Shown: positions 24,436 to 31,401 of the stretch, one piece after another
Position numbering within the stretch: the first letter of the stretch is position 1
Layout of the letters: every line of letters begins with the position of its first letter
Origin: Phytobacter diazotrophicus
Lineage (GTDB): Bacteria; Pseudomonadota; Gammaproteobacteria; Enterobacterales; Enterobacteriaceae
Assembly: GCA_004346725.1 (NCBI GenBank)
Contig: SMDE01000002.1
Span: 386,886-450,885 of the forward strand
DNA: 64,000 nucleotides
Direction: 5' to 3'
Translations under genes and position numbers: made by a program
The notes under the pieces: model-generated
What the model was told of the DNA's origin: nothing
The model's input: only the letters and a program-made list of their open reading frames with translations
The model's database searches: none

Positions 24436-24663
24436 CTAATTCTCCTCTTGGGGTAGGCCATCGGTAGGGTTTGGATAAATGTCTGGGCGCAATTCATGCG
24501 GTGTAACGCCAGTTACTCGGAAGATTTGAATAACCCGCGCAGCGGGGACAACTCCCGAGTAGTTATTTTTCCAACGACTAATGGCCATGCTCGTTACACC
24601 AATTGCATCACCTAACTTTCTGGCAGAGCCTGCGGCTCGGATTGCAGTTTCTAAAGCAGTCAT
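24436..24663 (-). CDS. Cro/YdaS-type repressor
   Basis: A 75-residue helix-turn-helix protein. TALETAIRAAGSARKLGDAI followed by VTSMAISRWKNNYSG is the DNA-binding part, and PHELRPDIYP near the C-terminus is typical of YdaS-family Cro analogues. It is divergent from the CI gene across two 17-bp operators. A GGAGG site precedes the ATG. It should act as the lytic-side repressor. Confidence 0.9.
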   Translation of the reverse strand: MTALETAIRAAGSARKLGDAIGVTSMAISRWKNNYSGVVPAARVIQIFRVTGVTPHELRPDIYPNPTDGLPQEEN

Positions 24664-24686
24664 AGGACCTCCTGTTTGAATTAAAA

Positions 24687-24703
24687 GTAAACCATAGATT
24701 TAC
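24687..24703. promoter_or_regulatory. Phage operator 1 (right pair)
   Basis: GTAAACCATAGATTTAC, an imperfect 17-bp palindrome, lies 24 bp ahead of the cro-like gene. It matches three other sites around cI and is probably bound by CI and Cro. Confidence 0.85.
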
Positions 24704-24726
24704 ACAACAAGCAAATTCTGGATTTA

Positions 24727-24761
24727 TTGTGACAGTAAACCATTTGTTTACAATGTGGATA
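24727..24761 (+). promoter_or_regulatory. Candidate cI promoter with leaderless start
   Basis: TTGTGA (24727-24732) and TACAAT (24749-24754) are separated by 16 bp. A transcription start about 7 bp after the -10 box falls on the ATG at 24761, and no ribosome site precedes it. A leaderless cI message, as for lambda pRM, is therefore likely. Confidence 0.6.
24735..24751. promoter_or_regulatory. Phage operator 2 (right pair), overlapping the cI promoter
   Basis: GTAAACCATTTGTTTAC, a near-perfect 17-bp palindrome, lies within the spacer of the likely cI promoter, so repressor binding here would control cI itself. Confidence 0.88.
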
Positions 24762-25144
24762 TGAACAGAGAAAACACACCTGAAAGCAGCCTGAAGAGTC
24801 GACTCGAAGAAATCACATCTCGCGGGATTTCAAAGGCAGACATGGCAAGAATTGCTGGCGTCACACCGCAGGCGGTAAACGGCTGGTTTAAAAAAGGTGT
24901 CATTAGTAAGAAATCAGCAGTGCAAATAGCAACAGCGGCTGGAGTTTCTGTTGCATGGCTGCTTGGTGAAGATGTTGATGAACACTCTGGACTTGAACCG
25001 GAAGAAAGGCAGATGCTTAAACTTTTCCGACAGCTACCCGAGTCCGAGCGCCGAAAGATGGTGGATCTCTTTGAAGTGCGTTTAAAAGAAATTGATGATT
25101 ACGTAGAAAAGTATCTTAAAGGTCGCTTCAAACCTGATAATTAA
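24761..25144 (+). CDS. CI-like repressor lacking a peptidase domain
   Basis: A 127-residue protein. An N-terminal helix-turn-helix (SLKSRLEEITSRGISKADMA, then GVTPQAVNGWFKKGVISKKS) is followed only by a short acidic helical tail (LEPEERQMLKLFRQLPESER). There is no LexA/CI S24 peptidase domain, so RecA-stimulated self-cleavage is not expected. A GTG two codons upstream (24755) is possible, but ATG 24761 fits the leaderless promoter. It should maintain lysogeny by binding the 17-bp operators on both sides. An intrinsic terminator follows it. Confidence 0.9.
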   Translation: MNRENTPESSLKSRLEEITSRGISKADMARIAGVTPQAVNGWFKKGVISKKSAVQIATAAGVSVAWLLGEDVDEHSGLEPEERQMLKLFRQLPESERRKMVDLFEVRLKEIDDYVEKYLKGRFKPDN

Positions 25145-25164
25145 CGTCCCTCCCCTTCCTTAAA

Positions 25165-25190
25165 AAACCGGCTAATAGCCGGTTTTTTTT
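25165..25190 (+). terminator. Terminator after cI
   Basis: The stem AACCGGCTA/TAGCCGGTT is followed by a run of T. A canonical intrinsic terminator 20 bp after the cI stop. Confidence 0.93.
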
Positions 25191-25228
25191 CTGCTTTTTT
25201 TCAACCTCCAATAAACCAAAATGCAAAC

Positions 25229-25245
25229 ATAAACCCATGGTTTAC
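25229..25245. promoter_or_regulatory. Phage operator 3 (left pair)
   Basis: ATAAACCCATGGTTTAC matches the cI/cro operators and lies between the cI terminator and the + strand early genes. A half-site-like ATAAACC lies about 18 bp upstream. Confidence 0.8.
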
Positions 25246-25275
25246 ATTTTTTATAATCCATTAATTGACACAAAA

Positions 25276-25292
25276 ATAAACCAGTGATTTAA
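25276..25292. promoter_or_regulatory. Phage operator 4 (left pair)
   Basis: ATAAACCAGTGATTTAA is a weaker match to the same dyad, 30 bp after operator 3. Confidence 0.65.
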
Positions 25293-25479
25293 TTAAAACC
25301 GTTATCAGCACACCCATTCAGGCAGGACGCCCACGAAGTAGCTGCCGGCGGCATACGAAACACCGGATGAGATGGCGACGTTGATTTTACGATTTCAGTT
25401 TTAACGCGCAGCAGACCAACGTTCCGCCAGCCGGGCGCAAACGGCAAAGCAAAACAGACATCATCGTGAGGATTTTTCT

Positions 25480-25602
25480 ATGACAGATTTCGCACGTGTG
25501 GCAACAGGGCAACAAGCTGTCCGCCTTAACTGGTTCACCGCCTTAACACGTAAGTTCTGCTATTTCCTGGCGCAGAAAGGCAACCCGGAGATTAAGGCGT
25601 GA
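25480..25602 (+). CDS. 40-codon early phage protein
   Basis: ATG 25480 to TGA 25602, product starting MTDFARVATGQQAVRLNWFT. A GTGAGGA ribosome site precedes it, and its stop overlaps the next start (GTGA). It occupies the first position of the left early operon, where small host-inhibitory proteins such as Kil are often encoded. Function is unknown. Confidence 0.65.
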   Translation: MTDFARVATGQQAVRLNWFTALTRKFCYFLAQKGNPEIKA

Positions 25603-25784
25603 GCACGTTTTTTTATTTAGTCATCACCGTTTGTGCGCTGACTGGCGAGTGTTCTGATACCCCGCTGGGTGTGCACCAAACCGAAGATGACTGTAATGCC
25701 GCCGCAACGGAGCAAAGTGTAAAAGGCGAGTGCTTCCCGGTGAGCATTCCGGCTGCCGACCAACAGCCTGCAGTTCATTTTTAA
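25599..25784 (+). CDS. DUF1482-like small secreted or membrane protein
   Basis: A 61-residue protein with a hydrophobic start (TFFYLVITVCALTGECSD) and conserved Cys residues (GECSD, DDCNAA, GECFPV), as in the DUF1482 family of lambdoid prophages. The start is GTG. The hydrophobic N-terminus could be an export signal. Function is unknown. A degenerate copy of the 23-bp element begins at its stop. Confidence 0.75.
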   Translation: MSTFFYLVITVCALTGECSDTPLGVHQTEDDCNAAATEQSVKGECFPVSIPAADQQPAVHF

Positions 25785-25806
25785 ACGAGTTTTCACCAAT
25801 AACCAA
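25784..25806 (+). repeat. 23-bp intercistronic element, copy 4 (ATG lost)
   Basis: AACGAGTTTTCACCAATAAC then CAA. Two changes from copy 3, one of which turns the element's ATG into ATA. It begins at the DUF1482-like stop codon. Confidence 0.8.
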
Positions 25807-25918
25807 CGGCTGTAGCCAGCCTGATGCTCAGTGCACGGGGCATCGTGATGGCAATACCGCCATCATAACCAAACAGGAGGCGATGACCTGTTCTGGTTAA
25901 ATTGGATAAATCTTCTTT

Positions 25919-25942
25919 GCCCGCCTCGCGGCGGGCCTTTTT
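25919..25942 (+). terminator. Hairpin terminator ahead of the 111-residue gene
   Basis: The stem GCCCGCC/GGCGGGC has a TCGC loop and is followed by CTTTTT. It lies just before the ribosome site of the next gene, so read-through would need antitermination. Confidence 0.8.
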
Positions 25943-25952
25943 AGGAGGAGAT

Positions 25953-26288
25953 ATGTCAGCAAACGAATTAGCGCTGCGTTTCAGCACTGCACCCGCTGAG
26001 CAGCTCATCGGCAGACTACCGGTGCTGGAAGTGAAGGAAGCTCTTTGGCAGGAAGTTGAGGATGAAGTTCTCACTGAGGTTTATCAGGAACATGAGTTTG
26101 AAATGGAAGCGGTATCTGAACAGACAGATGCAGCGAACCGCCTGGCCAGCAAATTCGAACTCGTCGCCGAGACCTTCGGCACCGCCATCAGGCTGGCATT
26201 GACGCTACCACCAGCAGAAGCGAAGCAAATTTTGCAAGATGCTATCGACGATAACCCCGGTTACGGCCGGGAGCCGGATAAGGGATAA
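25953..26288 (+). CDS. Unknown early phage protein
   Basis: A 111-residue acidic, helical protein (MSANELALRFSTAPAEQLIG; WQEVEDEVLTEVYQEHEFEM). ATG 25953 has a perfect AGGAGG site and is preferred over a longer frame that starts within the upstream hairpin region. No family is recognised. It lies four bases before the Rrf2-like gene. Confidence 0.7.
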   Translation: MSANELALRFSTAPAEQLIGRLPVLEVKEALWQEVEDEVLTEVYQEHEFEMEAVSEQTDAANRLASKFELVAETFGTAIRLALTLPPAEAKQILQDAIDDNPGYGREPDKG

Positions 26289-26291
26289 GTT

Positions 26292-26642
26292 ATGGAATTT
26301 GGAATGAAACGTATCATTGCCTCAGTGCGCGTCGTCGCTGTAATGAAAAAGCTTTATACCGGCGCACCTGTCACTGTTGCGACTATCAGCAGCGAATTGA
26401 AGCTTTCCCAATCGTACGTTGAACAGATCGTATCAAAGCTGGGAAAGGCCAAAATCGTGCGCGGTCAAAAAGGACCGGGAGGCGGTTACCACCTTTGCAA
26501 ACCTGAGTCCGAAACCAGCGTCGCCGAAGTGATCCGCGCTGTAACCATAATTCCGCACAGCAGCATTTTCGACCCGGTACTGGTTGCGCTCGACAATGTT
26601 CTCGTCTCGCAACTGTCCGACGCAAAGTTCAGTACCCCATAA
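26292..26642 (+). CDS. Rrf2-family transcription regulator without Fe-S cysteines
   Basis: A 116-residue winged-helix protein of the Rrf2/IscR type: VTVATISSELKLSQSYVEQI, GPGGGYHLCKPESETSVAEV (the wing and the conserved GGxxL/Y region) are clear. The three-cysteine cluster that holds the Fe-S centre in IscR/NsrR is absent; the only Cys is in YHLCKP. It therefore probably senses something else or acts constitutively. ATG 26292 is used; ATG 26304 is the alternative. It lies in the left early operon ahead of the exonuclease gene. Confidence 0.8.
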   Translation: MEFGMKRIIASVRVVAVMKKLYTGAPVTVATISSELKLSQSYVEQIVSKLGKAKIVRGQKGPGGGYHLCKPESETSVAEVIRAVTIIPHSSIFDPVLVALDNVLVSQLSDAKFSTP

Positions 26643-26698
26643 AGCACAAAACCCGCCGAAGCGGGTTAGTGCCCGGTTAGCCGACCAAAGCTTTCCGG

Positions 26699-26721
26699 AA
26701 CGAGTTTTGACCAATGACCAA
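26699..26721 (+). repeat. 23-bp intercistronic element, copy 3
   Basis: AACGAGTTTTGACCAATGAC then CAA, used here as the reference copy. It carries the ATG of a 17-codon leader frame upstream of the exonuclease gene. Confidence 0.85.
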
Positions 26722-26767
26722 CCGCAGGCGGCTAACCATTAGCTGCCGGGAATCTTACAACCTATAG
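26714..26767 (+). CDS. 17-codon leader frame ahead of the exonuclease gene
   Basis: ATG 26714 (inside the 23-bp element) to TAG 26767, product MTNRRRLTISCRESYNL. Its stop overlaps the AGGAG ribosome site of the next gene, so translation of the leader could affect access to it. Expression is not shown. Confidence 0.35.
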   Translation: MTNRRRLTISCRESYNL

Positions 26768-26780
26768 GAGCCCGAACGCA

Positions 26781-29282
26781 ATGCAGACATACGCGTTTTT
26801 GATTAAAGCGAAAGCCAAAGCGACTGACGCTAAACACCTTTTTTGCTGGCTATCTGCAAAATCCGATTCCCGCGCTGAACGCGAAATTGCCAATATTCTT
26901 GAAGATGCAGAAATCGAAACCGGGCGCGGCGCGCCTTATTTGCAGCCGGTTCGGACAGACTGGCCTGTTGTTGATGACCTGCCGGAAGAAGGCAAGCTGG
27001 ACAATACCTGGTGCGACCGCTACGAACTCAACGAAGATGGACGTTCGTGGAAGCTGATTTCCCGGCCAGCGCCGGAACCGGAAATAACCACCAGCGAGGT
27101 TACGACCTCATTAGTACCAGTTGCGAAAGAAGAACTCCCGACCACCTCTGACGACGCAAATATTCCTCTGGAAAATCGCGGGCTGGCTGTTCGCATTGCC
27201 ATTCACCTGCTGAACGATAAATACCAGACCCATATCACGAAGGCGCAGCAGATTACCGCCACCGGGCTGTCACTGGATGAAGACAACTCCTACATGCAGA
27301 ACCTGATGCAGGCCATCAGTGACGTTGCTGAATTTTCCGACCTGTCCTTGCACGTCGAGTGGAAACTGGTGCAGGCAGTTAAAGCTGTATTCCCTCAGGA
27401 TGGCGAGCACGCCCCGACGCTGCTGGTCGAATTTGTGACGAACTGGATCTCTGCTGAATCGGATTCCCGCAATCAGTTGGTGGAAGACTGGCAAAGCGGC
27501 AAATTCCCGAACAAAGAACCGGCAACCCGGAATGAGGATGTTACCGATACAATGGAGCATCCGGCGGCACAACTGGGATTCCGCCAGCAATTCCTTGCCG
27601 CGTACATTTGCGATGAGTTTGCCCATCACGTCACCGCTGACCAGCGGATCATGATCTCCGATCTCATGCTTGACGTAGATAACCATTATGTTCAAAACCT
27701 GATGCTGGCCGCCGAGAATGTGGCGGAGGCAAAAAAATATTCCTGGCAAGAGATCTGGAAGCTCACTGACGCTGTAAAAAAAGTATTTGCCCCTTCGGCA
27801 CGTCATGAACTCGGCGTGGTTTTGCGGTTCATGCAGGCATGGGCAGCAACTCATCATATTGACCGCGGCTTATTGGTTAAGGAGTGGCAGGCTGGCAAAC
27901 GCGTGGCCGCTATTCAGCGAACTGATTCAGGAACAACTGCTGGCGGTGGAATTCCAACAGACCGCAATCAAGACTACATCCACACGCTGGATACGCTGGA
28001 CATTGAGATAGCCCTGGCGACGTTACCGATGGATTTCGACATTTACAATTTCCCGGCATCTATCCACCGTCGCGCAAAAGAAATCGTCAGCAACAAAGAA
28101 AGCCCATTTAAAGAGTGGTCTGCGGCTTTGCGCAAGACACCGGGTATTCTTGATTTCTCACGTGCTGCAATCTTCGCACTCATCCGCGGCGCCGCCGAAG
28201 ACGTCCATCGCTTCCCGGCGCTTCTAAATCGATACATCAACAAAAGTCTGGCTGAAAGCAACCACGATGCACCAACCGCTGAAACCCTGGCCGCAGCCCG
28301 GCAGGTTAACAGCGCCTCCGTCGTCGCTGCGGTGATTCAGGGCACCGAACCGGTTGAGAGCCTCGATAATCTGGAAACAGGATTTGCTGTTGTAGGGAAA
28401 CTGGCAGCAGCTAGCAAACCTGAGGCGACGACCGCAACAAAATCGGACGTTGCTAATCTCGGCGCGGGCGTTTTCTCCATCGATAACCTGATGGGCCAGC
28501 AATCCGCCACCAGCACAACCACACTACAGAACGAGGCTGCCGACGATGTGCAGATGGAAGAAACTGGCCGTGATGAAACCCAGACTGATTCTGCGGTACC
28601 GCCGGGCGAAGCAGAAAATGTGTCAACTGAAAGCGGTGCTGCAGCTCGTCCACAGACAACTGCCGTAGATAATAATATTGATACCGAGCATCAAATTAAC
28701 GATAACGAATCATACACCCTGATGACGCATGTGATGGTTGACCTGGAAACGATGGGCAACAATCCGGAAGCACCGATTATCGCCATTGGCGCGGTGTTTT
28801 TCGATCCGGGAACAGGCAAAACGGGTGAGGAGTTCTATCAGATTGTCAGCCTCGAGTCCGCAATGGAGTTCGGCGCGAAACCTGACGCCGCCACAATAAT
28901 CTGGTGGATGAAACAGTCAGCAGAGGCGCGCGCAGCGATAACCGGCGGCGATGCTATTTCGCTGATGGACGCCATCGATAACCTCGACGAATTCATTCAC
29001 ATGAATTCAGCCAACGGCATCAAGTATGTGCAGCTCTGGGGCAATGGCAGTTCATTCGACAATGTAATTTTGCGCCGCGCATATGAACAGGTTGGTGCGG
29101 AATTGTCCGTGCCGTTCTGGAATGACCGTGACGTGCGCACCATTGTCGAGCTGGGCAAAGTTGTCGGTATCAACCCGCGCTATCAGCTCCCTTTCGACGG
29201 CGACATGCATAACGCACTGGCCGACGCCCGGCACCAGGTCAAATACGTTTCAGCTATCTGGCAAAAACTGACCCAGAACTGA
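26781..29282 (+). CDS. RecE-like/DEDD exonuclease, multidomain
   Basis: An 833-residue protein. Residues 1-100 resemble the N-terminus of exodeoxyribonuclease VIII (YAFLIKAKAKATDAKHLFCW). Residues about 130-400 contain two similar helical repeats (SLDEDNSYMQNLMQAISDVA and MLDVDNHYVQNLMLAAENVA). A long linker with Ala/Thr/Glu runs follows. Residues about 645-833 are a DEDD 3'-5' exonuclease domain of the Rv2179c-like type: VDLETMGNNPEAPIIAIGAV, LWGNGSSFDNVILRR, and MHNALADARHQVKYV carrying the last acidic residue. It likely provides recombination or nucleic-acid degradation in the left arm, next to xis and int. Confidence 0.85.
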   Translation: MQTYAFLIKAKAKATDAKHLFCWLSAKSDSRAEREIANILEDAEIETGRGAPYLQPVRTDWPVVDDLPEEGKLDNTWCDRYELNEDGRSWKLISRPAPEPEITTSEVTTSLVPVAKEELPTTSDDANIPLENRGLAVRIAIHLLNDKYQTHITKAQQITATGLSLDEDNSYMQNLMQAISDVAEFSDLSLHVEWKLVQAVKAVFPQDGEHAPTLLVEFVTNWISAESDSRNQLVEDWQSGKFPNKEPATRNEDVTDTMEHPAAQLGFRQQFLAAYICDEFAHHVTADQRIMISDLMLDVDNHYVQNLMLAAENVAEAKKYSWQEIWKLTDAVKKVFAPSARHELGVVLRFMQAWAATHHIDRGLLVKEWQAGKRVAAIQRTDSGTTAGGGIPTDRNQDYIHTLDTLDIEIALATLPMDFDIYNFPASIHRRAKEIVSNKESPFKEWSAALRKTPGILDFSRAAIFALIRGAAEDVHRFPALLNRYINKSLAESNHDAPTAETLAAARQVNSASVVAAVIQGTEPVESLDNLETGFAVVGKLAAASKPEATTATKSDVANLGAGVFSIDNLMGQQSATSTTTLQNEAADDVQMEETGRDETQTDSAVPPGEAENVSTESGAAARPQTTAVDNNIDTEHQINDNESYTLMTHVMVDLETMGNNPEAPIIAIGAVFFDPGTGKTGEEFYQIVSLESAMEFGAKPDAATIIWWMKQSAEARAAITGGDAISLMDAIDNLDEFIHMNSANGIKYVQLWGNGSSFDNVILRRAYEQVGAELSVPFWNDRDVRTIVELGKVVGINPRYQLPFDGDMHNALADARHQVKYVSAIWQKLTQN

Positions 29283-29346
29283 TTTTCAAATATCACCTTT
29301 TACCTGGCTGGGGGATTACTCTTCTGGCCGGGGCTAAGGAGACGTT

Positions 29347-29619
29347 ATGTCAAAACTGATGCCTCTCGAAGAATGGGCCAAAGAGACGTATGTAAAACCC
29401 CCAACGCTGAACACATTAAGGCGGTGGGCTCGGATGGGGAACATCTACCCTGCTCCGGAAAAACACGGGACGAGTTACCAGGTTTGCCCCAACGCCATCT
29501 ATATACGCCCAAACAAATTATGTTCAGTCGCCCCGGTTAACGGAATGGATACAAGACACCCCAGAAAGGGGTCATTACTGGAGAAGTTGCAACATGACAA
29601 AAAGGCGGGAAAATTATGA
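29347..29619 (+). CDS. xis: Excisionase (Xis)
   Basis: A 90-residue protein: MPLEEWAKETYVKPPTLNTL and RRWARMGNIYPAPEKHGTSY form the winged-helix DNA-binding domain typical of lambda-type excisionases, with a basic tail (HDKKAGKL). It overlaps the integrase start by 26 bp. It directs integrase toward excision by bending DNA at attachment arms. Confidence 0.9.
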   Translation: MSKLMPLEEWAKETYVKPPTLNTLRRWARMGNIYPAPEKHGTSYQVCPNAIYIRPNKLCSVAPVNGMDTRHPRKGSLLEKLQHDKKAGKL

Positions 29620-30700
29620 TCAGAATCTCCCCAGAAACCTGACATACCGCCAGTCACGCAAAACGTACGCCTGGCGCAACCCGCTCACCGGCAAGGAGAT
29701 CTCTCTCGGTAAGATTTCCAAACGTGAAGCGGTTGCCCAGGCTATCGAGGCTAATCACTATCTTGAGCAAAATTACACCCCGGTCACGCTGCTCGAACAG
29801 TTGAAAGGCGAGCATGAATACACTGTTGCTGAATGGCTAAAAGAATACTGGGAAATTTTGGGCAAAAGAGAGCTTTCGGCGATCACGCTCAAATCCCGTA
29901 AAGGACATCTTGAGGTGATCCGCCAATCGCTGGGGGAAATGATCCTCGCAAAAGTTTCTACTCTGCATATTGCAGACTTTCTTAAGCGCTGGACAGATGA
30001 GGACAAAATGACGATGGCTACCACTTACCGTTCGGTCCTGTCAGATGTGTTCCGTGAGGCCATCGTGAATGGCCGGGTGGTAGCCAATCCGGTTGAACCC
30101 ACAAGAACGCCAACAATCAAAGTTAAACGGGAACGCCTGGAACTAGAAACCTTTATCTCGATAAGGCATGAAGCGGAAGTTCTTCCCGTCTGGTTTCGCA
30201 ACGGAATGGACCTTGCACTGGTCACCGGCCAACGCCGCGAAGACATAGTGGAAATGCGTTTTTCAGAGATCAGAGATAATCGGCTTCACGTAGTCCACAT
30301 AAAAACGGGAATGATGATCGCCATCTCTCTGGATCTGGAATTGCGTTGCGCCGGTCTGGTCCTGGGGGATGTCATTGAGCGCTGCCGGAAAGGTAATTCT
30401 ACGGATTTTTTGATTTCTGCTGGTGTCAGAAAAAACAGCCTGGCGGGGTCGATTCACCCGGACGGGTTAACCAAATATTTCGTGAAGGCAAGAAAACTAT
30501 CTCAGATCGCTTTCAGCGACTCCCCTCCTACGTTTCATGAAATCAGGAGTCTGGCCGGGCGCCTGCATGAGGCTGAATATTCAGAAATTCACGGCAAAAA
30601 AGAAGGCAAAGCATTCGCACAACGGCTGCTGGGGCACTCCTCAGAAGCGACTACGAAAAAGTATTTAGATCCGCGCAAAAAGGAATTTATTCTGGTATAA
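29594..30700 (+). CDS. int: Tyrosine integrase
   Basis: A 368-residue lambda-type integrase. Residues 1-60 are the arm-binding domain (YDQNLPRNLTYRQSRKTYAW), about 70-170 the core-binding SAM-like domain, and the rest the catalytic domain. The catalytic Arg is in VTGQRREDIVEMRFSEI, HEIRSLAGRLH supplies His and Arg, and LGHSSEATTKKYLDP carries the nucleophilic Tyr. It reads toward the SdsR locus, where the element is integrated. Length and residues are intact, so it should be active. Confidence 0.96.
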   Translation: MTKRRENYDQNLPRNLTYRQSRKTYAWRNPLTGKEISLGKISKREAVAQAIEANHYLEQNYTPVTLLEQLKGEHEYTVAEWLKEYWEILGKRELSAITLKSRKGHLEVIRQSLGEMILAKVSTLHIADFLKRWTDEDKMTMATTYRSVLSDVFREAIVNGRVVANPVEPTRTPTIKVKRERLELETFISIRHEAEVLPVWFRNGMDLALVTGQRREDIVEMRFSEIRDNRLHVVHIKTGMMIAISLDLELRCAGLVLGDVIERCRKGNSTDFLISAGVRKNSLAGSIHPDGLTKYFVKARKLSQIAFSDSPPTFHEIRSLAGRLHEAEYSEIHGKKEGKAFAQRLLGHSSEATTKKYLDPRKKEFILV

Positions 30701-30724
30701 GGGTTAGGTCGCCGAATATGGGAA

Positions 30725-30752
30725 TTCGGACGATTTTCGGACATTTTCGGAC
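30725..30752. repeat. Helically phased TTCGGAC repeats (candidate integrase arm sites)
   Basis: TTCGGAC occurs three times at 30725, 30736 and 30746, spaced 11 and 10 bp. The cluster lies 25 bp after int and ahead of the chromosomal small-RNA gene, as expected for arm-type sites of an attachment region. The assignment is by position and spacing. Confidence 0.55.
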
Positions 30753-30759
30753 GGAGCCA

Positions 30760-31016
30760 CATAAGTGCTTGTCTGGAAAGGGTTCCAAAAAAAGACCGAA
30801 TACGATTCCTGTATTCGGTCCAGGGAAATGGCTCTTGGGAGAGAGCCGTGCGCTAAAAGTTGGCATTAATGCAGGCTAAGTCGCCATGCACTTTAAGAAT
30901 AGATGACGACGCCAGGTTTTCCAGTTTGCGGCAAATCCGGTCTGAAAAATTCGGTTATCGTCACGCTTAAAAATGTTAAAACCGCAAGTTCTGAGGAATC
31001 AGGCTTGCGGTTTTTT
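30760..31016 (+). ncRNA. ryeA: RyeA (SraC) small RNA, antisense to SdsR, 5' part possibly altered by prophage
   Basis: In E. coli RyeA is about 250 nt, reads opposite to SdsR and covers it completely. The 3' terminator is clear here: ACCGCAAG/CTTGCGGT with a T run at 30978-31016. The 5' end cannot be fixed. It would lie close to or across the prophage junction at about 30.76 kb, so the native promoter may have been replaced by phage sequence. Confidence 0.6.
30787..30889 (-). ncRNA. sdsR: SdsR (RyeB) small RNA
   Basis: The minus-strand sequence from 30889 matches the E. coli SdsR as I know it almost throughout (GCATGGCGACTTAGCCTGCA at the 5' end) and ends in the terminator stem ACCGAATAC/GTATTCGGT with a T run. 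Length is about 103 nt. The upstream CTATTCTTAA resembles the sigma-S -10 element that drives this stationary-phase RNA. SdsR is Hfq-dependent and represses mutS and porin messages in E. coli. The prophage ends just beyond the 3' terminator. Confidence 0.9.
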
Positions 31017-31045
31017 ATGGAAAATCAGTCAGATACTTTCGTTTA

Positions 31046-31387
31046 TTAACAGAGCTTTTCCGCTCGGGCAATAAAGGGCTCAAGACTCATCTTCTCACCG
31101 GGTCTGGCCGGGTCGTCAATTTGGATAACGCTGACAGGCTGCGCAGTTGTTTTACCGCTTGCCACCTGCTTTTGCGCCTCTTCATTCAGTGGGTATTGCA
31201 CCAGTGTGCTGGGATTGATGGCATAAAGCGCATGGTCAGGTCGGCAGGTGAGCATCACCTCTTCGCGATTAAATGCCCATTTGTCCTTACCCACTTCAAA
31301 GCGGCTTACGGTAATCACCGACGGCGCGGCAAAGGCGCCAGCGGAACATGCCAGTAAAAGCATCGTCAGTATGGTTTTTTTCATCAT
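31046..31387 (-). CDS. yebY: YebY, secreted DUF2511 protein
   Basis: A 113-residue protein with an N-terminal signal peptide ([18 protein letters not shown], cleavage after about residue 20) and the conserved mature part [20 protein letters not shown]. The gene lies downstream of copD as in E. coli, where yebY-copDC-like genes form a copper-related cluster. The annotated start is ATG 31387; ATG 31384 is equally possible. A much longer frame through 31987 exists but would overlap copD and is rejected. Function remains unassigned; periplasmic location is inferred. Confidence 0.9.
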   Translation of the reverse strand: MMKKTILTMLLLACSAGAFAAPSVITVSRFEVGKDKWAFNREEVMLTCRPDHALYAINPSTLVQYPLNEEAQKQVASGKTTAQPVSVIQIDDPARPGEKMSLEPFIARAEKLC

Positions 31388-31401
31388 TTTCGCCCGGTTA
31401 A

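Larger units (their letters stand above)
25191..25479. other. Non-coding leftward-promoter region of prophage 1
   Basis: About 290 bp without a gene. It contains the two operators at 25229 and 25276 and then a GC-richer leader up to the 40-codon gene. By analogy with lambda pL it should contain the promoter of the + strand early operon and possibly an antitermination site, which I cannot assign. Confidence 0.5.
1..30760. mobile_element. Lambdoid prophage 1 (left part outside window)
   Basis: The block runs from the left window edge to the integrase end next to the SdsR small-RNA gene. It has a complete lambdoid layout: int and xis on +, divergent repressors at about 24.7 kb, replication genes, antiterminator Q, lysis cassette, terminase, head genes, then a tail-ward gene cut by the edge. 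Late genes read leftward. Several low-GC genes (10.0-11.6, 13.2-14.9, 17.9-18.5 kb) look like later cargo. No inactivating lesion is visible in the genes present, so the element may be functional, but the tail genes and the other attachment site are not in view. The right boundary is inferred from the int position and the intact SdsR sequence. Confidence 0.93.

Noticed and set aside
30700..31045. A tRNA as the integration target of prophage 1
   Set aside because: No tRNA cloverleaf is present at the int end. The recognisable RNA gene is SdsR.
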